Shown here in pieces: positions 52,614 through 61,961 of a stretch of 64,000 nucleotides of DNA. How positions within the stretch are numbered: position 1 is the first letter of the stretch; each line of letters starts with the position of its first letter. Source of the DNA: Nodosilinea sp. LEGE 07088 (GTDB lineage Bacteria > Cyanobacteriota > Cyanobacteriia > Phormidesmidales > Phormidesmidaceae); the NCBI RefSeq assembly GCF_015207395.1, contig NZ_JADEWX010000002.1, positions 62,001-126,000 on the forward strand, read 5' to 3'. The notes below the pieces were generated by a model, which saw only the letters and a list, made by a program, of their open reading frames with translations, was not told the DNA's origin and did no database searches. Made by a program: the position numbers and the translations under genes.

Positions 52614-53387
52614 CTACTGCACCTGCTGCAAAAAGTAGAGGGTTTGCTGATAGCTGGGTTGGTCGCCCTGGGCTTGAAACAGGTCAGCCGCCTGCTGTAA
52701 GTCAGCCTGGGCTGCGGGGGTGTTGCCCAGTTGGTACTGCAGAATGCCGCGATTGCCGTAGGCTTCGGCCAGCTCCGGGTTGAGTTGAATCGCTCGATCA
52801 AAGTCTGCGATCGCGGCGTCAGCCTGACCCAGTTCGGTGTAGACCTTGCCGCGATTGTAGTGGGCATTGGCGCTATCGGGGGCTAGGGCGATCACCTGGT
52901 CGAGGTCATTTAACGCCTGGGGAAAATCGCCCAGGGAGGCAAAGATAATGCCGCGATCTAGGTAGGGCCGGGCAAAGTCAGGCGCTAGGGCGATTGCCTG
53001 GGTAAAGTCGCTCATGGCCGCTGTGACATCGGCGAGGTGGGTATAGGCCTCTCCCCGGTAGTAAAGGGTTTCGGCATGGTTAGGACGAATACCCAGAGCG
53101 GCGGTAAAGTCGTCGATGGCCTGGTCGTAATCCCCCAGGTCGTGATGGGCGATCCCGCGATGAAAGTAGGCGGCAGCAGGGTTCGTATCGGCGGCAATGG
53201 CAGCGGTGAAGGTGGCAATGGCGGTCTCTAACTGCCCCTGCTCCGCCTGCTGGCGGCCCTGGTCAACCAGGCTGGTTTGGCCTGCGGCAGTCTCCACCGA
53301 CTGAGCGGATAGAGCAGACATGGAGCCGCCCCCCGCTGCGATCGCAACTACCATCAACCCGACCGCAACCTGTTGGCGACAATGCAT
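52614..53387 (-). CDS. Exported TPR-repeat protein
   Basis: 257 residues with a Sec signal peptide (MHCRQQVAVGLMVVAIAAGGGSMSALSAQ) followed by about six TPR units (for example AAYFHRGIAHHDLGDYDQAIDDFTAALGIRPN). Each repeat has the W/Y-G-Y-A-type spacing of 34 residues. A periplasmic or lumenal scaffold with unknown partner. Located after the aldo/keto reductase gene on the same strand (224-bp gap with no gene seen). It ends 41 bp before the ArsR operator. Confidence 0.82.
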   Translation of the reverse strand: MHCRQQVAVGLMVVAIAAGGGSMSALSAQSVETAAGQTSLVDQGRQQAEQGQLETAIATFTAAIAADTNPAAAYFHRGIAHHDLGDYDQAIDDFTAALGIRPNHAETLYYRGEAYTHLADVTAAMSDFTQAIALAPDFARPYLDRGIIFASLGDFPQALNDLDQVIALAPDSANAHYNRGKVYTELGQADAAIADFDRAIQLNPELAEAYGNRGILQYQLGNTPAAQADLQQAADLFQAQGDQPSYQQTLYFLQQVQ

Positions 53388-53611
53388 TGTTAACCTCTCA
53401 AATTGTCAAACTAGAGCATCTCAGCGATGCAAGGCCGATACCAACCTAGGTTAGGGCGCAGCGGCCGGCTTTAACTCCAGAGGTGTGCCGCTTTCTTCAG
53501 TCGATTGGGTATGGCCCAGCCAGCATGGCAGCCGTTCAGTGCTGCGGGGCACGTGAGCAATCCATTCCCCTGGCTCCCTTGCCCCCCGGCCATTGGCATA
53601 GGCACCACCGC

Positions 53612-54577
53612 CTACTCTCTATACCCCTGGGTGAGTTGGTCGAGTTGGGCTTGTTCATCTTCCGTGAGTTCCCACCCTAGGGCCCCGGCATTCTGGCTGG
53701 CCTGACGGGCGTTTTTGGCTCCAGGAATGGGCATCACATTGCCCTGGGCAATCAGCCAGTTGAGGGCTACCTGGGCGGGGGTGCGATCGCGCTTTTCACC
53801 TATCTCCTGCAGCGCTCGGATCACAGGCATGAGCTGGGTAAGGCCTTTCTGGCTGAAGCGAGGGTCGAGCCAGCGGGCGCCGGCGGGCTTGAGGTTTGCC
53901 TCGGGGGTATATTTGCCCGTCAGCAATCCCTGGGCCAGGGGGCTGTAGGCGAGAATCGTCACCCCCAATGCTTGGGCCGTGGCCATGACGCCACTGGTTT
54001 CGATTTTGCGATTGAGCAGCGAATATTGCACCTGGTTGACCGCCAAAGGCACCCCCTGATCGGCCAGATATCGGTGGGCCTGCCGCATTTGCTGGGCCGA
54101 GTAGTTGCTCACCCCCACCGCGCCGATGCGGCCCTGCTGCACTTCTTTAGCCAGGGCCTGCATGAGGTCTGGCTGGCTGAGCAAAAAATCCAGCGGCCAG
54201 TGGACCTGGTAGAGGGCCACCGAGGCGACCTGGAGACGAGCGAGGCTGGCGGTCAGGGCATCGGCTACGGACTGGGGCGAGAACCGCCAGGGCAGGGGGA
54301 AGTATTTGGTGGCCACAATGGCCTGCTCGGGCCGGGCCTGCATAAACTGTCCGATCAACCGTTCTGACTGCCCAAAGCCGTAGATCTCGGCGGTGTCGAA
54401 TAGGGTCAGCCCTGCGTCGAGGCAGGCCTCGAAGGCGGCCTGTAGGTCGCCTTCACCATAGGCTTTGCCGTAATCCCAAAACAGTGAGTCGCCCCAGGCC
54501 CAGGTGCCTACACCCAGGGCAGGTACGGTCAGCCCCGCAGGGCCAAGGGTAATAGTTTGAGGTGAAGCAATAGTCAT
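53612..54577 (-). CDS. Aldo/keto reductase
   Basis: 321 residues from ATG 54577. (beta/alpha)8 NADPH oxidoreductase with the AKR tetrad: Asp and Tyr in FDTAEIYGFGQSE, Lys in VATKYFP, His in YQVHWPLD. The C-terminal cofactor block QVALNWLIAQGNVMPIPGAKNARQASQNAGALG is also conserved. The sequence resembles plant and cyanobacterial members acting on pyridoxal or other aldehydes; substrate unproven. Confidence 0.87.
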   Translation of the reverse strand: MTIASPQTITLGPAGLTVPALGVGTWAWGDSLFWDYGKAYGEGDLQAAFEACLDAGLTLFDTAEIYGFGQSERLIGQFMQARPEQAIVATKYFPLPWRFSPQSVADALTASLARLQVASVALYQVHWPLDFLLSQPDLMQALAKEVQQGRIGAVGVSNYSAQQMRQAHRYLADQGVPLAVNQVQYSLLNRKIETSGVMATAQALGVTILAYSPLAQGLLTGKYTPEANLKPAGARWLDPRFSQKGLTQLMPVIRALQEIGEKRDRTPAQVALNWLIAQGNVMPIPGAKNARQASQNAGALGWELTEDEQAQLDQLTQGYRE

Positions 54578-54734
54578 GGGCAATAACCTGGGGGGTGACG
54601 GGGGTCTGATCGGTTCACTGCAATATTGTAAACTTTAGTAAATAGGTTTCAGGATGTTTCGACTGCTGACCTGAAGCCAGCGCCTTTTCTAGGCCAAATG
54701 CCCATTGCCGATTTGCTAGCAGGATTGACTCTCT

Positions 54735-55286
54735 ATGAACCGCCGTCGTTTGCTTCGGGCTGCCCTCGCTGTTTGTTTAGCCTGGCTTAGCTGGGTCGTC
54801 GCTCCGGCTGAGGCTGAGGCTTTGGGCGGGGCGCAGATTCCTTTGGGGGATCTGGCCCCTGAGTTCACGCTGCCCACCAACTCGGGAAATGGGGAGGTGG
54901 CTCTGGCCGACTTTCGCAATCAGTGGGTGGTGCTGTATTTTTACCCCCGTGACTTTACCTCGGGCTGCACCGTCGAGGCCCAGCGGTTTCAGCGCGATAT
55001 AGCCGAGTACCAGGCCCGCAACGCTCAGGTGATTGGCATCAGCGCCGACAGCGTAGAGTCTCACGCTGAGTTTTGCGATGCTGAGGGGTTAGAGTTTCCG
55101 CTGCTGTCTGACCCGAAGGGAGCGGTGAGTAAGGCCTATCGATCGTGGCTGGGGGCAATGTCGTTGCGCCACACCTACATTGTTGGCCCCGACGGCACGA
55201 TTCAGGCCCGCTTTTTGGGGGTGCAGCCGGTGATCCACAGCCGAGAGGTACTGGCGACGCTGGACGAGTTACAGGCCAGTTCCTAG
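54735..55286 (+). CDS. Exported peroxiredoxin (PrxQ/BCP type)
   Basis: 183 residues with a signal peptide (RRRLLRAALAVCLAWLSWVVAPAEAEA), so it acts in the lumen or periplasm. The thioredoxin fold has the peroxidatic Cys78 in DFTSGCTVEAQ (usual TPGCT reads TSGCT). The resolving Cys five residues later, typical of BCP/PrxQ, is absent (Gln83). Cys117 is the only other Cys in the mature part. It probably reduces hydroperoxides by a 1-Cys or atypical mechanism. The stop lies inside a 20-bp inverted repeat. Confidence 0.87.
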   Translation: MNRRRLLRAALAVCLAWLSWVVAPAEAEALGGAQIPLGDLAPEFTLPTNSGNGEVALADFRNQWVVLYFYPRDFTSGCTVEAQRFQRDIAEYQARNAQVIGISADSVESHAEFCDAEGLEFPLLSDPKGAVSKAYRSWLGAMSLRHTYIVGPDGTIQARFLGVQPVIHSREVLATLDELQASS

Positions 55287-55321
55287 GAGACTAAATTACG
55301 CTTTAGTCTCCTAGGAACTGG
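55276..55321. repeat. 20-bp perfect inverted repeat at the peroxiredoxin 3' end
   Basis: Arms 55276-55295 and 55302-55321 are exact reverse complements with a 6-nt loop (ttacgc). The left arm contains the last codons and stop of the peroxiredoxin gene. The stem is long, with no T-run, so it is a strong RNA hairpin rather than a classical terminator. Confidence 0.9.
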
Positions 55322-55446
55322 TGTCCTGGGGAGCCTCCAGGGTGAGAATATATAGCTGAGGGTGTAGAGCCGTGGTGCGGTGGGCATAAGTTGATCAATA
55401 ATGGTTAGTAACAATCGGTTTCAATCGTTAATTAGGATCAAGAGAT

Positions 55447-55566
55447 ATGACACCGTCTTTAACTAACTTCTTGCTGAGCCTTCTGGCCGGTGCTGTAATT
55501 ATTGTTGTCCCAGCTACCGTTTTCCTGGTGTTTGTGAGCCAGCGCGACAAAATCCAGCGTCAGTAG
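55447..55566 (+). CDS. psbX: Photosystem II protein PsbX
   Basis: 39 residues: [20 protein letters not shown], one transmembrane helix, then [15 protein letters not shown]. The MTPSL start and FVSQRDK end are the PsbX signature. PsbX is a low-mass PSII core subunit near cytochrome b559. Followed by a strong terminator and ycf66, a common cyanobacterial neighbour. Confidence 0.93.
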   Translation: MTPSLTNFLLSLLAGAVIIVVPATVFLVFVSQRDKIQRQ

Positions 55567-55623
55567 TCTGAAGTTCTGCCCTTGAGGCCGAGGTCTGAGG
55601 GCAAAGCTCTGGTAGCGTTGTTG

Positions 55624-55654
55624 TCGGGAACCCGCTGGGCGTTCCCGATTTTTT
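55624..55654 (+). terminator. Rho-independent terminator after psbX
   Basis: Stem TCGGGAAC / GTTCCCGA (8 bp, 9-nt loop) followed by six T. Ends the psbX transcript before ycf66. Confidence 0.9.
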
Positions 55655-55717
55655 CGTTAAGTCAGCTAGAATTAACGTGTTTAGTCGGCAGTGGCGATCG
55701 CCTAAGAGGAATTTACC

Positions 55718-56467
55718 GTGAATTTTGGTACCCCCGTCCCCCTGCTGCTGGGCATTTTTATGGTGATCTGCGCCGTAGCGCTGTTCTTTTTAGAGCGGCT
55801 GAAGCCCGGCTACGAGCGCGACTCCGACAAAGTCTATGCCATTCTTTTCCTGATCTCAGGGGTGTTTTTGCTCGGCAACCTGACGATGGATCTGATTCCC
55901 TCTTTTCAGCAGATGCTGATGGTGGGCATGTTGGTAGCGCTGATGATTCAGAACATTGGTTCCAGAACACCCCACACGGCCCGTTCTGGCCCCCAGGGTA
56001 ACGATGGTGACTACGGTGGCTATCGTCCGCCTAGCCGCGGAGGCCGCCCGCCCGCCTACGCTCCCGACAACCGGGCTAACCTGCGGGCAGAGTTAGACCG
56101 ACGCGACTATGGCCCCGACGATCGCTACAGTCGGCCCCGGCCGATGTTAGGGGGGCGTGAAGAGCCCATTGATCGCCCTCCCTATACCCCTGATGTCTAT
56201 GGTGACGGCCGCCCTATGCGCCCTAATGACGGCCCGGTAGACCGCCCCATCGACAATCGCCCGCCCTATGGCGATCGCCCTGTTGATGGCCCCGTTGATC
56301 GCTCTGACGGCCCCCCTTACTACGGCGGTAGCCCTCGCCCCGGCGACGATCGCGTGCGTCGCCGTCGTCCTCCTAAGAACCGTAGCGAGTACAACGATCG
56401 CTACCGCAACGACCCTGGTTCACCGCCGCCTCGGTCCGACTATCGCCCCGATCGCGATTTGCTCTAG
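55718..56467 (+). CDS. ycf66: Ycf66-family protein
   Basis: 249 residues; GTG start with AGAGGA about 8 bp upstream. Three membrane spans in the first 90 residues (NFGTPVPLLLGIFMVICAVALFFLERLKPGYERDSDKVYAILFLISGVFL is diagnostic of Ycf66). A long hydrophilic tail rich in Pro/Asp/Arg/Tyr/Gly (about 95-249) is repetitive and probably disordered. The function is not established; it is retained in some plastid genomes. Co-located with psbX. Confidence 0.87.
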   Translation: MNFGTPVPLLLGIFMVICAVALFFLERLKPGYERDSDKVYAILFLISGVFLLGNLTMDLIPSFQQMLMVGMLVALMIQNIGSRTPHTARSGPQGNDGDYGGYRPPSRGGRPPAYAPDNRANLRAELDRRDYGPDDRYSRPRPMLGGREEPIDRPPYTPDVYGDGRPMRPNDGPVDRPIDNRPPYGDRPVDGPVDRSDGPPYYGGSPRPGDDRVRRRRPPKNRSEYNDRYRNDPGSPPPRSDYRPDRDLL

Positions 56468-56518
56468 GCGAACTATAGTCTTGCCAATATCTTGAGCTAG
56501 CGCCCTGGTTTAACCCTG

Positions 56519-56836
56519 GTGACTGTTTTGCCTAACCTGTCTGCTGTTGTCGATACGGCCACTGTTGCCGGTACTGCCCTATGGGCGATCGCCTTGTATT
56601 GGGGTTTTTCTCCGGTAGCCGATCGCGTGATTGCCCGGTGCGAGCGCTGGCTGGGGGAGGAGTCGCCAGCGGCGTCATTGCTGGGCATGGTGCCATTTTT
56701 GGCGGTGGGCGGGGTAACCCATTATGGGCTGACGCTGACGCTGGGCGGCAGCTGGGCGGTGAGCCTGGGCGTGATTGCGGCTATGGGCTGCGGCGTCTAT
56801 GAGTTAGGGCGACGCGACGGTCAGACCTCTGAGTAG
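56519..56836 (+). CDS. Small membrane protein, cyanobacterial, unidentified
   Basis: 105 residues from a GTG at 56519. Two or three hydrophobic segments (VAGTALWAIALYWGF; AASLLGMVPFLAVGGVTHYGLTLTLGG; AVSLGVIAAMGCGVYEL). A short loop with Arg and Glu lies between. No family recognised. Fifty bases after ycf66 on the same strand, perhaps in one unit. 56837-57087 holds no gene. Confidence 0.55.
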   Translation: MTVLPNLSAVVDTATVAGTALWAIALYWGFSPVADRVIARCERWLGEESPAASLLGMVPFLAVGGVTHYGLTLTLGGSWAVSLGVIAAMGCGVYELGRRDGQTSE

Positions 56837-57087
56837 GTCGAGAATCCTGCATTATTTTCTATGGCTCAAAATCCCCTCCAACTTACAGCCTTATTCATGT
56901 TGCTTAAGTACAGGCCAAAGGGAACAGAGAGTAGGTGGCAGGGAACAGAGTGTACTTGTTTCACTTGCACAACGCTATATCTCCCTGATTCCCAGCGCTA
57001 CTGAGAGTATCTGTAGCTTGGGGCTGGGAAAGTATAAGGCTTTCAGCTATCTATCGCCTGTTAGCAGACCAGTGCTCTCACCCAAAC

Positions 57088-58230
57088 TTAAGTCTGCGGC
57101 ACGTCCTCCACATAGCCTTCTACCAATAGATCATCCCCTACTCGATGCCACGTGGTGCGCTCCAGTGCGATCGCCCTGTCCATCCGCCGAATCCCCAACT
57201 CCCCCACCGGGGTCGGTGCGGCTGGCCCGCCCACCAGCTTAGGTGCAACAAACGCCCACACCTTATCAATCACACCGTCGCTTAAGGCCAGCGCCGCCAG
57301 CTGCCCCCCACATTCCCACAGCACCGCCGCACACCCCCGCTCGTAGAGAGATTGGCTCACCGCCTGGGGGGTTAAGGTCGGCAGCACTATCACCTCCACC
57401 CCCTGATCGACCAGAGCCTGGTGGCGCACCGGGTCAGCCACTGGGGTGGTAAACACCAGGGTCGGGGCCGCCTCCGTAGCCCAGAGGTGCGCCTGGGCCG
57501 GCAGGTCGAGGTGGCGACTCATTACCACCCGCCGAGGGTTGTGGGGGCTGTGGCCATGGCTGGTGAGGCGGGGGTTATCTTGGCGCACCGTGTTGCCGCC
57601 GACGACAACGGCATCGCAGGTCGCCCGCAACTGATGCACAGCGGCCCGGGCCGGGGGGCCGGTCACCCAGGTGCTGTGCCCCCCGGTGGCAGCAATTTTG
57701 CCATCGAGGGTCATGGCGTATTTCAGCAAACCCAGGGGCCGTTGGTGGGTCACCCGGTGCACAAACGCCTCGTTGAGGCGCTGGCAGGCAGCTTCTTCGA
57801 CCCCCACTTCAACCTCAATATCGGCCTGGCGCAGGCGCTGAATGCCGCTGCCTGAGACCCGTGGGTCTGGGTCAACCATGCCCACCACCACCCGCGCGAC
57901 TCCGGCTCGAATCACGGCTTCGGTGCAGGGGGGCGTGCGGCCAGTGTGGTTACAGGGCTCAAGGTTGACATACAGGGTCGCGCCCCGAGCCGCTGCCCCG
58001 GCCTGGGCCAGGGCAAATACCTCGGCATGGGGCTGCCCCGCTCCTGGGTGAAACCCTTCCCCAACGACGACGCCCCCCTGAATGACCACGCACCCCACTA
58101 AGGGGTTGGGGGCGGTGCAGCCTCGGGCCATCTGCGCCAGCTCTAGACACCGCCCCATCCAGCGAGCAGCGGGCTGACGGTCGTGGCTTTGGGGCGGGCT
58201 GCCACAGGGCAGGGTAGAAAAGTCGGTCAC
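57088..58230 (-). CDS. ribD: Bifunctional riboflavin deaminase/reductase RibD
   Basis: 380 residues, GTG start. Second and third steps of riboflavin synthesis. The N-terminal deaminase has the zinc site PHAEVFAL and PCNHTGRTPPC. The C-terminal reductase starts with LLKYAMTLDGKIA and carries the VVGGNTVRQDNPRLT NADPH block. Full length. No riboswitch or other rib gene is near; it is divergent from the aminotransferase gene. Confidence 0.94.
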   Translation of the reverse strand: MTDFSTLPCGSPPQSHDRQPAARWMGRCLELAQMARGCTAPNPLVGCVVIQGGVVVGEGFHPGAGQPHAEVFALAQAGAAARGATLYVNLEPCNHTGRTPPCTEAVIRAGVARVVVGMVDPDPRVSGSGIQRLRQADIEVEVGVEEAACQRLNEAFVHRVTHQRPLGLLKYAMTLDGKIAATGGHSTWVTGPPARAAVHQLRATCDAVVVGGNTVRQDNPRLTSHGHSPHNPRRVVMSRHLDLPAQAHLWATEAAPTLVFTTPVADPVRHQALVDQGVEVIVLPTLTPQAVSQSLYERGCAAVLWECGGQLAALALSDGVIDKVWAFVAPKLVGGPAAPTPVGELGIRRMDRAIALERTTWHRVGDDLLVEGYVEDVPQT

Positions 58231-58373
58231 AGGGCAGTACTGGCAGACGGCTAGACTTAAAATTATCCCATTGGGCTAGCTGCCCAGGGGCGATCGCCCC
58301 TGGGCCGATATCGGCCTCGATGCAGCCATAGGGTGGGGTAAACTAAGACCATCCACTAGGTGAGTGTGAGCGA

Positions 58374-59531
58374 GTGAGTGTAATTCCCCCAGTTGATCTA
58401 ACGGAGCAGTTTCAAACGATTCAAGCCGAGGTGAATGCTGCCGTTGCTGACGTCCTAGCCTCTGGGCAATACATTAACGGGCCAGTGGTTGAAACCTTTG
58501 CCCAGGCCTTTGGCGACTACGTGGGCACTGAGCACTGTATTGTCTGTAACTCGGGTACCGATGCGCTTTATCTGGCGCTGCGATCGCTCAAAATTGGCCC
58601 TGGGGACGAGGTGATTACTTCGCCGTTTACGTTTATTGCGACCGCCGAGGCGATTAGCGCGGTGGGCGCCACCCCGGTCTTTGTAGATATTGATCTCGCC
58701 ACCTTTAACCTAGATGTGACCAAGCTGGAGGCGGCGATCAGCGATCGCACCCGCGCGATTATGCCCGTCCATTTGTTTGGCCGCCCCGTCGATATGGGGC
58801 CCGTGATGGAGTTGGCTACCCGCCACGACCTGGCGGTGATTGAAGACTGTGCCCAGGCTACCGGGGCTGAGTGGATGGGGCAGGCGGTGGGCCGCATTGG
58901 TCACGGGGGCTGTTTTAGCTTTTTCCCAACTAAAAACCTAGGCGGATGCGGCGATGGTGGTGCGTTCACGACCCACGATGCCGACCTGGCTGATACCGCT
59001 CGGATGCTGCGAGAGCACGGCAGCCGAGTCAAATATCACCATGAGGCCATTGGCGTCAACAGCCGGCTTGATTCGGTGCAGGCCACTATTTTGGCGATTA
59101 AGCTCCGCCATCTAGAGACCTGGAACCACCAGCGGGCCCAGGTTGCAGAGCGCTATAGCAGCTTGCTAGCTGCCGTATCTGAGGTCATTTGCCCTCAGGA
59201 TGCCACCTTTGGTCGGTCGGTGTGGAACCAATACACCCTGCGTCTCACCCAGGCCACGGCGGCTGGTCAAGAGCGCGATCGCGTCCAGCAGGCAATGCGA
59301 GAAGCGGGCGTGATTGCCATGGTCTACTACCCCATACCGCTGCATCTACAGCCCGTCTATCGTCACCTGGGGTATCAGCCCGGCGATCTGCCCCAGGCCG
59401 AAGCGGCGGCCCAGCAGGTGTTGTCACTGCCGATGTTTCCTGAGTTAGACGAAGCTCGGCAGCTTCAGGTCGTGCAAACCCTCAAGGCGGCCTTAGCGCA
59501 GGTCGGGCTCAAGGCCGCCCAGTACTGCTAA
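58374..59531 (+). CDS. DegT/DnrJ/EryC1/StrS-family aminotransferase
   Basis: 385 residues, GTG start. PLP-dependent aminotransferase of the sugar-modifying type: CNSGTDALYLAL near the cofactor, ITSPFTFIATAEAI, EDCAQATGAE, and PLP Lys in FFPTKNLGGCGDGGAF. The C-terminal YYPIPLHLQPVYRHLGYQPGDLPQAE is typical of enzymes aminating nucleotide-bound keto sugars for polysaccharides. The partner sugar nucleotide genes are not here, so the product is unknown. Confidence 0.9.
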   Translation: MSVIPPVDLTEQFQTIQAEVNAAVADVLASGQYINGPVVETFAQAFGDYVGTEHCIVCNSGTDALYLALRSLKIGPGDEVITSPFTFIATAEAISAVGATPVFVDIDLATFNLDVTKLEAAISDRTRAIMPVHLFGRPVDMGPVMELATRHDLAVIEDCAQATGAEWMGQAVGRIGHGGCFSFFPTKNLGGCGDGGAFTTHDADLADTARMLREHGSRVKYHHEAIGVNSRLDSVQATILAIKLRHLETWNHQRAQVAERYSSLLAAVSEVICPQDATFGRSVWNQYTLRLTQATAAGQERDRVQQAMREAGVIAMVYYPIPLHLQPVYRHLGYQPGDLPQAEAAAQQVLSLPMFPELDEARQLQVVQTLKAALAQVGLKAAQYC

Positions 59532-59727
59532 GCCCTCGCTTGAGAACCGGGCGATTGATCGTTAAAGTGTTTGTAGTTTTCTATACTATATTTAAGGTGA
59601 GTTAACCGCTTAGGGGTCTGCGGTGGTTTTGGGTTGTTTGGCCGCTGCCAACAGGGAGGGCATTAGCCTCTGCCTGGCCGACCCTACCGTTAGGCACCAA
59701 ACCGTGACGTAAGGGGCACTTAGCGCA

Positions 59728-61434
59728 GTGGCAGCGATAGATCCGGCCTTGATGGGTACCTATGACGCAGCAGCGATCGCCCGCTATTTTCGCTGGCGAA
59801 TTGTCACCTTGGGTTGGCGGGTGGCTCAAATTCTCTGGTGGCTAGGCACCTTTGTACTGGGCCTACAGGTGGATCAGTGGCTGAACCGGGAAGAGCAAAA
59901 TCGCCCCCGCCGGGCCGTGCAGCTGCGCCAAGTCTTGACTAATTTGGGTCCCACCTTTATCAAAGTTGGTCAGGCGCTCTCGACTCGGCCCGACTTGGTA
60001 AGACAAGATTTTTTGGATGAACTGACCAAATTACAAGATCAGCTGCCTCCCTTTCCGACGGTGGAGGCCATGGCCATTCTAGAGGCAGAGCTAGATCATA
60101 GCCCCGAGGAAATTTTCAGCCACCTATCTCCGCTGCCAGTGGCCGCCGCTAGCCTGGGGCAGGTCTACCGAGGACGGCTATTTTCGGGTGAAGAAGTAGC
60201 GGTTAAAATCCAGCGACCTCACCTCCGCCCGGTGCTCTGCCGCGATTTATACCTGATGCGCTGGGCAGCGGGCTGGCTAGGGCATTTTCTGCCTCTCAAC
60301 CTCGGCCACGACCTGACCCTGATTGTGGACGAGTTTGGCACCAAGCTCTTTGAAGAAATTGACTACCTCAATGAAGGGCAAAACGCCGAACGGTTTGCCA
60401 CCAACTTCAAAGACGATGCCACGGTCAAGGTGCCGGTGATTTATTGGCCCTACTGCAGTCGACGAGTGCTAACCCTGGAGTGGATTGACGGCTGCAAGCT
60501 GACTGACATGGCTTCCCTTGAGCAGGGAAATCTCGACCCCGACCAGCTCATTGAGATTGGGGTTACTGCCGGTCTGCGCCAGCTCCTAGAGTTTGGTTTC
60601 TTTCACGCCGACCCTCACCCTGGCAATCTGTTTGCCCTAGCCGATGGCCGCATGGCCTACATCGACTTTGGTATGATGGATCAGCTCAACCAGCTGACTA
60701 AAGAAACCCTGGTAGATGCCGTGGTGCATCTGATCAACCAAGACTTTGACAGCCTAGGTAAAGACTTTGTCAGGCTGGGATTTTTAACCCCAGAGACTGA
60801 TTTGGGCCCGATTGTACCCGCCCTCAAGCGAGTTCTAGGCAGTGCCCTAGGCTCTAAAGTGAGTGACTTCAACTTCAAAACCATTACCGATCAATTCTCG
60901 GAATTGATGTACGAATATCCCTTTCGGATACCGGCTAAATTTGCCCTCATTATCCGCTCTTTGGTCACCCAGGAAGGGCTGGCCCTGAGTCTTAACCCCG
61001 ACTTCAAAATTGTCAATGTCGCCTACCCCTACGTGGCTCGTCGGCTGCTGCTGGGCGAGACCCCGGCCCTGCGCCAGCGCCTGCTAGAGGTCGTCTTTCA
61101 GGATGGCCAGCTGCAGTGGCAGCGGCTGGAAAATATGCTGGCGATCGCCCGCAGTGACTCGGGATTTGATCTGTTACCGACGGCGGGCGTTGGGCTCAAT
61201 TTCTTAATGTCTGAGGAAGGCACCTACCTGCGCCAGATGCTGGTGCTAGCGCTGACAGAAGACGACCGACTCCATACCCAAGAAGTGCAGCGGTTGTGGG
61301 CCTTGGTAAAAGACGACATCACCTTGGATAAGGTGCTTGGGGTGGCCTGGGGGGCGTTGGCCAACTATTCCCTGGAGCGGGCCGAAGAATTGGTGCCCGT
61401 CGTGGGTGAACTGCGCCAGGTTTTGCAAACCTAG
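59728..61434 (+). CDS. ABC1/UbiB-family atypical kinase
   Basis: 568 residues, GTG start. UbiB-type protein-kinase-like ATPase: KxGQ motif in FIKVGQALSTRPDL, AAASLGQVY (the Ala-rich nucleotide loop), VAVKIQRP, the EIDYLNEGQNAERF insert, HADPHPGN catalytic loop and IDFGMMDQL. In bacteria this family supports quinone synthesis; cyanobacterial homologues are associated with plastoquinone and tocopherol metabolism. A hydrophobic N-terminal segment suggests membrane association. Single gene, with a non-coding 196-bp gap before it. Confidence 0.9.
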   Translation: MAAIDPALMGTYDAAAIARYFRWRIVTLGWRVAQILWWLGTFVLGLQVDQWLNREEQNRPRRAVQLRQVLTNLGPTFIKVGQALSTRPDLVRQDFLDELTKLQDQLPPFPTVEAMAILEAELDHSPEEIFSHLSPLPVAAASLGQVYRGRLFSGEEVAVKIQRPHLRPVLCRDLYLMRWAAGWLGHFLPLNLGHDLTLIVDEFGTKLFEEIDYLNEGQNAERFATNFKDDATVKVPVIYWPYCSRRVLTLEWIDGCKLTDMASLEQGNLDPDQLIEIGVTAGLRQLLEFGFFHADPHPGNLFALADGRMAYIDFGMMDQLNQLTKETLVDAVVHLINQDFDSLGKDFVRLGFLTPETDLGPIVPALKRVLGSALGSKVSDFNFKTITDQFSELMYEYPFRIPAKFALIIRSLVTQEGLALSLNPDFKIVNVAYPYVARRLLLGETPALRQRLLEVVFQDGQLQWQRLENMLAIARSDSGFDLLPTAGVGLNFLMSEEGTYLRQMLVLALTEDDRLHTQEVQRLWALVKDDITLDKVLGVAWGALANYSLERAEELVPVVGELRQVLQT

Positions 61435-61525
61435 GCAGCAGGGTTGAGGTCGAACAGCTGAGCCCTGGGGCGACTCTCCTCTATAATCAAGAACAATAAA
61501 CTATTGTTTCGCTTCCCTAACGCCC

Positions 61526-61888
61526 GTGTATCCACAACCGCCCTATATTTTGTTTTTTGCTGGCTTCTTGGCCGCAGTGACTTCGGGCTATGCCTTTAGC
61601 ACGTCGCTTCAGCAGTCGGTCAACGAGTGGAATAGCAAACGGTCTACCCGTATTTTAGCCACCTTGCGCGGCCCTAAATTGCAAATTCCCTTCTTTGGCA
61701 TCTGTGCTGGGGTTTGCGTATTCTTAGCCTCTGGGATTCAGCTGTTTGGTTTCTCAGCGCGGGCGGCCTACGCCATGGGCGTACCAATGACCCTGCTGAG
61801 CGGTCTGCTGATTTGGTCGCAGCTGGGGAAAATTTTGACGTTGATTGAGCAGGGTGGCTCTAAAGCGTTGGATCTGGACGCGTTTTAA
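61526..61888 (+). CDS. Cyanobacterial membrane protein of unknown function
   Basis: 120 residues, GTG start. Three hydrophobic stretches (PYILFFAGFLAAVTSGYAF; IPFFGICAGVCVFLASGIQLFGF; GVPMTLLSGLLIW). Between the first two lies a conserved-looking polar block NEWNSKRSTRILATLRGPKLQ. I do not recognise a family. Faces the histidine kinase gene across 73 bp. Confidence 0.7.
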   Translation: MYPQPPYILFFAGFLAAVTSGYAFSTSLQQSVNEWNSKRSTRILATLRGPKLQIPFFGICAGVCVFLASGIQLFGFSARAAYAMGVPMTLLSGLLIWSQLGKILTLIEQGGSKALDLDAF

Positions 61889-61961
61889 GCTCAGGTTTGG
61901 TCTCCTCCGATGGGGTGTGCGCCCTCAATGATCCAATCCCTACACCGCCACCGCATCAATG

